Part shown: in pieces, positions 6,602 through 9,451 of the stretch | Numbering within the stretch: position 1 is the first letter of the stretch | Layout of the letters: each line of letters starts with the position of its first letter | Assembly: GCA_029058705.1 (NCBI GenBank) | Contig: JAIDXA010000316.1 | Span: 1-9,451, forward strand | Direction of reading: 5' to 3' | From: Paramuribaculum sp. | GTDB lineage: Bacteria > Bacteroidota > Bacteroidia > Bacteroidales > Muribaculaceae | DNA: 9,451 bases | Position numbers and translations under genes: made by a program | The notes under the pieces: generated by a model | What the model was told of the DNA's origin: nothing | Seen by the model: only the letters and a program-made list of their open reading frames with translations | The model's database searches: none

Positions 6602-7561
6602 CTAAATCGAGTGACGGAAATAGATGCCTTTCCCTTCGATGTCAATTATGAGGTCCTGTTGGAAGATGTTGAGTGGATTGACTTGGAACGAATCTTCGTT
6701 GTTGTCGTAATAATAAACCTTTTTTGTCCCGGAACGCGAACCGAAATCGATCCATCCTTCATCATCGACATACGCTTCGTAGCCTTGACGCATTGTTGAA
6801 AGAGAATCTCTTCTTAGACTGTGTTTTGCGCGTGCTATTGAACTGGAAGGCTTTTTTACCGGAGCACGTTGTAGGCCAGTGTCGACCTGATAGACATTGG
6901 GGCGCTGGTTGACAGAGACAATGACATATGATCTGACCGGAGACCATAGGATGTCGGTCAGATGGATATTGTGTTCCATTTCGACTACTTTGCTGAAATG
7001 GGCTGGAATGTGTTCGGTAAGTGAGACTGTTTTGTCGTTAAAGCGACATTCAATTTTGAATTTCCTGAGAATGTCCAGCCCCAGTGTCGAAATCTCCCCG
7101 TCGCTCTTGGCAAAATCGACATTACGCAGCACTGTCGCAGGATGCCCGCTATAATGGACAGATCTGTTTCCTGCGGAATCTTGTCGTGTTTCATATCCTC
7201 CGACAGGCAGAGCAACAGTATATCGCCGGCTTGAGAAGAGGATGTCTCCGTATCCGTCGCGTCCCAGAATCGGGCCAAATGATTCTGTTACTTCATAGCC
7301 CATTTTGCGGAGGGTTTCCGCGTCTTTTTCTGAAAGAGCCGACATGTCTGCGCCGGTGTCAAATTTAAATTTCAGGCCTGGCGCGGTTTCGATGAAATAT
7401 GGAGTTCCGGCGATGGGCATTATGATATCGACATCATCCATTGGTTGTTCGGCATGGAAGTTTTTCTGAGTACTTCGGGTTATCAATATCATGCCCGCTA
7501 TGCATATTATAACTATAAAAAGGGCTATGGTCGGAATTACGATAAATAACGTCTTTTTCAT
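6602..7561 (-). CDS. Membrane-anchored retropepsin-like aspartic protease with two DTG motifs
   Basis: A 319-residue protein. The ATG at 7561 opens a signal anchor (hydrophobic 5-28, followed by Arg), so the protein probably sits in the inner membrane with its body in the periplasm. The first lobe has LKFKFDTGADMSAL (Asp68-Thr69-Gly70), the classic active-site signature of clan AA aspartic proteases, and the usual later strand-turn STLGLDILRKFKIECRF (158-174). The second half repeats the plan: VYQVDTGLQRAP (Asp227-Thr228-Gly229), then NIFQQDLIIDIEGKGIYFR near the end. Retropepsins have one Asp per chain and dimerise, whereas pepsins carry two lobes in one chain. Two DTG motifs therefore suggest a single-chain pseudo-dimer. 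The second lobe is less typical (Leu after DTG, no Leu-Gly before the closing helix), so it may be structural only. The substrate is unknown. It is preceded by a consensus promoter. Confidence 0.75.
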   Translation of the reverse strand: MKKTLFIVIPTIALFIVIICIAGMILITRSTQKNFHAEQPMDDVDIIMPIAGTPYFIETAPGLKFKFDTGADMSALSEKDAETLRKMGYEVTESFGPILGRDGYGDILFSSRRYTVALPVGGYETRQDSAGNRSVHYSGHPATVLRNVDFAKSDGEISTLGLDILRKFKIECRFNDKTVSLTEHIPAHFSKVVEMEHNIHLTDILWSPVRSYVIVSVNQRPNVYQVDTGLQRAPVKKPSSSIARAKHSLRRDSLSTMRQGYEAYVDDEGWIDFGSRSGTKKVYYYDNNEDSFQVNPLNIFQQDLIIDIEGKGIYFRHSI

Positions 7562-7581
7562 CTGTCTTCAATAATCGACAG

Positions 7582-7612
7582 CAAAAGTAGATCTAACATT
7601 TCGGACGGCAAA
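7582..7612 (-). promoter_or_regulatory. Bacteroidota sigma promoter for the aspartic protease gene
   Basis: On the - strand, TTTG (7609-7612), 19 bp, then TACTTTTG (7582-7589) fully match the -33/-7 consensus. The predicted start near 7576 gives a 5' leader of only about 15 nt before the ATG at 7561. Confidence 0.8.
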
Positions 7613-7645
7613 ACTTCGTACGTTATTGCTACAATGATTTAATCT

Positions 7646-7684
7646 GTTTGTAACACATGTTGCTGCGGTTGTCGGTTTGTAACA
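7646..7684. repeat. Direct repeat GTTTGTAACA upstream of the protease promoter
   Basis: GTTTGTAACA occurs at 7646-7655 and 7675-7684, with starts 29 bp apart (close to three helical turns). Both copies lie 34-75 bp upstream of the -33 box of the aspartic protease promoter. Same-face spacing and position would suit a regulator binding site, but the regulator is unknown and chance is possible. Confidence 0.4.
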
Positions 7685-7715
7685 GTTCCGTCATTGATAC
7701 GGGTTGTGGGGGACG

Positions 7716-7759
7716 AAAATAAAACCGGGAATCAGGGGCTTATCCTGATTCCCGGTTTT
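7716..7759 (-). terminator. Strong intrinsic terminator after tRNA-Gln
   Basis: AAAACCGGGAATCAGG (7721-7736), loop of 7 nt, CCTGATTCCCGGTTTT (7744-7759): a perfect 16-bp stem beginning 3 nt after the tRNA 3' end. On the - strand it ends in TTTT-A-TTTT. The A-run on the other arm means it could also work in the + direction, but no + strand gene ends nearby. Confidence 0.92.
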
Positions 7760-7762
7760 GTG

Positions 7763-7833
7763 TTGTCTTACCAGGATTCGAACCTAGACAGACAGAACCA
7801 AAAACTGTAGTGCTACCATTACACCATAAGACA
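7763..7833 (-). tRNA. tRNA-Gln (anticodon UUG)
   Basis: A 71-nt tRNA that decodes CAA (and CAG by wobble). The cloverleaf is visible: acceptor TGTCTTA/TAAGACA (7 bp, perfect), D stem GTGT/GCAC with loop AATGGTA, anticodon arm ACAGT-TTTTGGT-TCTGT with anticodon TTG, variable loop CTGT, T stem CTAGG/CCTGG with loop TTCGAAT. The discriminator base is A, and CCA is not encoded. The last pair of the anticodon stem (31:39) is U-U where most Gln tRNAs have A-U; I read the remaining stem as intact. It has its own promoter and terminator and so forms a single-gene unit. Confidence 0.93.
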
Positions 7834-7866
7834 ATCGGTTGCCCAGACTATGCGTCTAAAGCGATG

Positions 7867-7898
7867 CAAATTTACGCATAATTTGTAAATCGTGCAAA
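7867..7898 (-). promoter_or_regulatory. Bacteroidota sigma promoter for tRNA-Gln
   Basis: On the - strand, TTTG (7895-7898), 20 bp, then TAAATTTG (7867-7874): a full consensus match. It predicts a start near 7860, about 27 nt before the mature tRNA 5' end, leaving a short leader to be removed by RNase P. Confidence 0.85.
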
Positions 7899-7943
7899 TG
7901 TTTGGCGAAATTATTTTAATCAGGTCCGCATTGTCTTGCTTAA

Positions 7944-7958
7944 GCCGTTTGTTACGGC
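7944..7958 (-). terminator. Weak hairpin after tyrS
   Basis: GCCGT-loop-ACGGC (5 bp, 5-nt loop) lies 28 nt after the tyrS stop. No U-tract follows, so it is at best a weak or factor-assisted terminator. Without it, tyrS transcription would run into tRNA-Gln and stop at the strong terminator beyond. Confidence 0.3.
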
Positions 7959-7985
7959 ATCAATGGATCGGTTCTGCAATCTTGC

Positions 7986-9278
7986 TTATTTGACAAGTAG
8001 GAGATGATAGTTTTTCTTTCCGCGTTGAACGAGAATATATTTGTCGTTAAGAAGCATGTCTGCAGTTGCAGGAAGGTAGGGATCGGTGACTTTTTCTTTG
8101 TTGATGCTGAGACCGCCGCCCTGAACCATTTTGCGCATTTCGCCTTTTGACTGGAACACGGGTGCTTTGTCGGTCAGAAGATCGGCAAGCTTGATTCCGG
8201 CTTCGATGTCGGCGCGGCTCACCTCGCAGCGGGGAACGCCTTCCATAACGGCAAGCAGGGTGGCTTCGTCGATTTTGCGGAGAATTTCGCCGGCTTTGTT
8301 GCTGAAAAGGATCTGTGAGGCTTCGACTGCGGCTTCATAGTCTTCGGCCGAATGGACCATAGTTGTGATTTCCTTGGCAAGGCGTTTCTGCAGCGGGCGC
8401 AATCCGGGATTTTCGGCTTGCTCGGCAACGAGATCCTCGATCTCGGTTTTTGTCAGTTCTGTGAAAATCTTGATATATTTTTCTGCGTCAGCATCTGATA
8501 CGTTTAGCCAGAACTGATAGAACTGGTAGGGTGACGTGCGCTTGGGATCGAGCCAGACACTTCCGCTTTCGGTTTTTCCGAACTTTCCGCCATCGGCCTT
8601 GGTTATGAGAGGGCAGGTGAGGGCAAAAGCCTCTCCGCCGGCTGTTCGGCGAATGAGTTCTGTTCCGGTTGTGATATTGCCCCATTGGTCAGATCCACCA
8701 AGCTGCAGACGGCAGTTTTTGTTTTCATACAGATGGAGAAAGTCATAGCCTTGAATCAGTTGATATGAGAATTCGGTAAAGGACATTCCTTGCTGATTCT
8801 CTCCACCAAGGCGTTTTTTTACTGAATCTTTCGCCATCATGTAGTTGACAGTGATGTGCTTGCCGATGTCGCGGATAAACGTCAGGAAAGAGTAGTCTTT
8901 CATCCAGTCATAGTTGTTGACCATTTCGGCTGCGTTGGGAGCATCAGAGTCAAAATCAAGAAATTTCGACAATTGTTTCTTTATCGCTTCTTGATTATGG
9001 CGGAGGGTTTCCTCGTCCAGAAGTTTCCGCTCCTGACTTTTCCAGGAGGGATCGCCGATCATTCCGGTTGCACCTCCGACGAGAGCGATAGGTTTGTGTC
9101 CCGAACGCTGGAAATGCTTGAGCATCATCACGCCGACCAGATGGCCGATGTGGAGCGAGTCCGCTGTAGGATCGATTCCGAGATATGCGGTTGTCATTTC
9201 CTTTTTGAGTTGCTCGTCTGTGCCGGGCATCATCTGGTGGATCATGCCGCGCCACGTCAATTCTTCAATAAAGTCCAT
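7986..9278 (-). CDS. tyrS: Tyrosine-tRNA ligase
   Basis: This cytoplasmic class I aminoacyl-tRNA synthetase charges tRNA-Tyr with tyrosine using ATP. The 430 residues match the usual bacterial TyrS length. The Rossmann-fold catalytic domain carries AYLGIDPTADSLHIGHLVG (HIGH at 43-46), YQLIQGYDFLHLYE and LQLGGSDQWGNI, typical of tyrosine and tRNA recognition, and the KMSKS loop as KFGKT (232-236). A helical linker follows. The last ~65 residues form an S4-like RNA-binding domain (KGEMRKMVQGGGLSINKEKV). The ATG at 9278 gives the normal N-terminus MDFIEELTWRGM and fits the promoter about 40 nt upstream. The gene is monocistronic as far as can be seen, with tRNA-Gln next in the same direction under its own promoter. 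Confidence 0.97.
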   Translation of the reverse strand: MDFIEELTWRGMIHQMMPGTDEQLKKEMTTAYLGIDPTADSLHIGHLVGVMMLKHFQRSGHKPIALVGGATGMIGDPSWKSQERKLLDEETLRHNQEAIKKQLSKFLDFDSDAPNAAEMVNNYDWMKDYSFLTFIRDIGKHITVNYMMAKDSVKKRLGGENQQGMSFTEFSYQLIQGYDFLHLYENKNCRLQLGGSDQWGNITTGTELIRRTAGGEAFALTCPLITKADGGKFGKTESGSVWLDPKRTSPYQFYQFWLNVSDADAEKYIKIFTELTKTEIEDLVAEQAENPGLRPLQKRLAKEITTMVHSAEDYEAAVEASQILFSNKAGEILRKIDEATLLAVMEGVPRCEVSRADIEAGIKLADLLTDKAPVFQSKGEMRKMVQGGGLSINKEKVTDPYLPATADMLLNDKYILVQRGKKNYHLLLVK

Positions 9279-9315
9279 GTTTTATTCTATCGTTTTTTTA
9301 TTTCATATTCTTCTG

Positions 9316-9348
9316 CAAAGATAATATCTTTTGTTGGATTATGCCAAT
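9316..9348 (-). promoter_or_regulatory. Probable promoter for tyrS
   Basis: On the - strand the -7 box TATCTTTG (9316-9323) is a full TAnnTTTG match. The -33 region is imperfect: ATTG (9345-9348) at 21 bp, or TTGG at 20 bp. The predicted start near 9310 leaves about 30 nt before the tyrS ATG. No T-box or other leader structure is visible. Confidence 0.65.
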
Positions 9349-9451
9349 GTGATGCGCCGATTGTTGGAATTTGGGCACGGCTCTTTCATTTAAAAAAGTC
9401 TTGTACTTCCGAAAATCCTGTTATTTTATAGCGGGGGAAGTCTGAACGGGA

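Noticed and set aside
8856..9431. 191-codon + strand open frame overlapping the start of tyrS
   Set aside because: It is antisense to a clear TyrS catalytic domain and its translation shows no recognisable motif; a shadow frame.
9361..9451. Possible RNA gene or promoter near the right end (GGGGGAAGTCTGAACGGGA)
   Set aside because: It recalled RNase P RNA, but the core GAGGAAAGTCCGGGC is not present and no structure or promoter pair could be supported before the window ends.

Overview
The window reads as chromosomal DNA from a Bacteroidales bacterium; Muribaculaceae is my guess, which the sequence alone cannot settle. The reasons are promoters of the Bacteroidota type (TTTG, 19-21 bp, TAnnTTTG) in front of several genes, almost no Shine-Dalgarno sequences, a lipoprotein carrying a Cys-Ser-Asp-Asp-Asp-Asp surface-export signal, a Bacteroidota-type topoisomerase IV A subunit, and a DUF3316-like protein. 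I see no insertion sequence, phage gene, integrase or CRISPR array.

Layout. Bases 2-4247 (+ strand) hold the 3' part of parC, followed after 7 nt by an exported DUF3316-like protein and then by an S41-type protease lipoprotein. These look like one transcription unit. This unit runs head-on into trpB (- strand, 4228-5430), and the two coding regions overlap by 20 bp. Upstream of trpB (5474-5686) is a complete amino-acid attenuator: a consensus promoter, a 25-codon leader peptide with four Trp codons, a possible antiterminator pairing, and an intrinsic terminator with seven U just before trpB. A large GC-rich hairpin (5771-5812) separates this from the next - strand genes: a PepSY-like surface lipoprotein (5858-6391) and a membrane-anchored retropepsin-like aspartic protease with two Asp-Thr-Gly motifs (6602-7561). 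The last part holds a tRNA-Gln(UUG) gene with its own promoter and a strong terminator, then tyrS (7986-9278) with a candidate promoter. The last ~100 bases have no recognisable gene.

How the parts relate. parC, tyrS, tRNA-Gln and trpB are housekeeping functions (DNA decatenation, translation, tryptophan synthesis). The S41 lipoprotein, the DUF3316-like protein, the PepSY-like lipoprotein and the aspartic protease are envelope functions whose substrates are unknown. The strongest regulatory signal is the tryptophan attenuator on a trpB that has no other trp genes beside it. The most unusual protein is the double-DTG aspartic protease.
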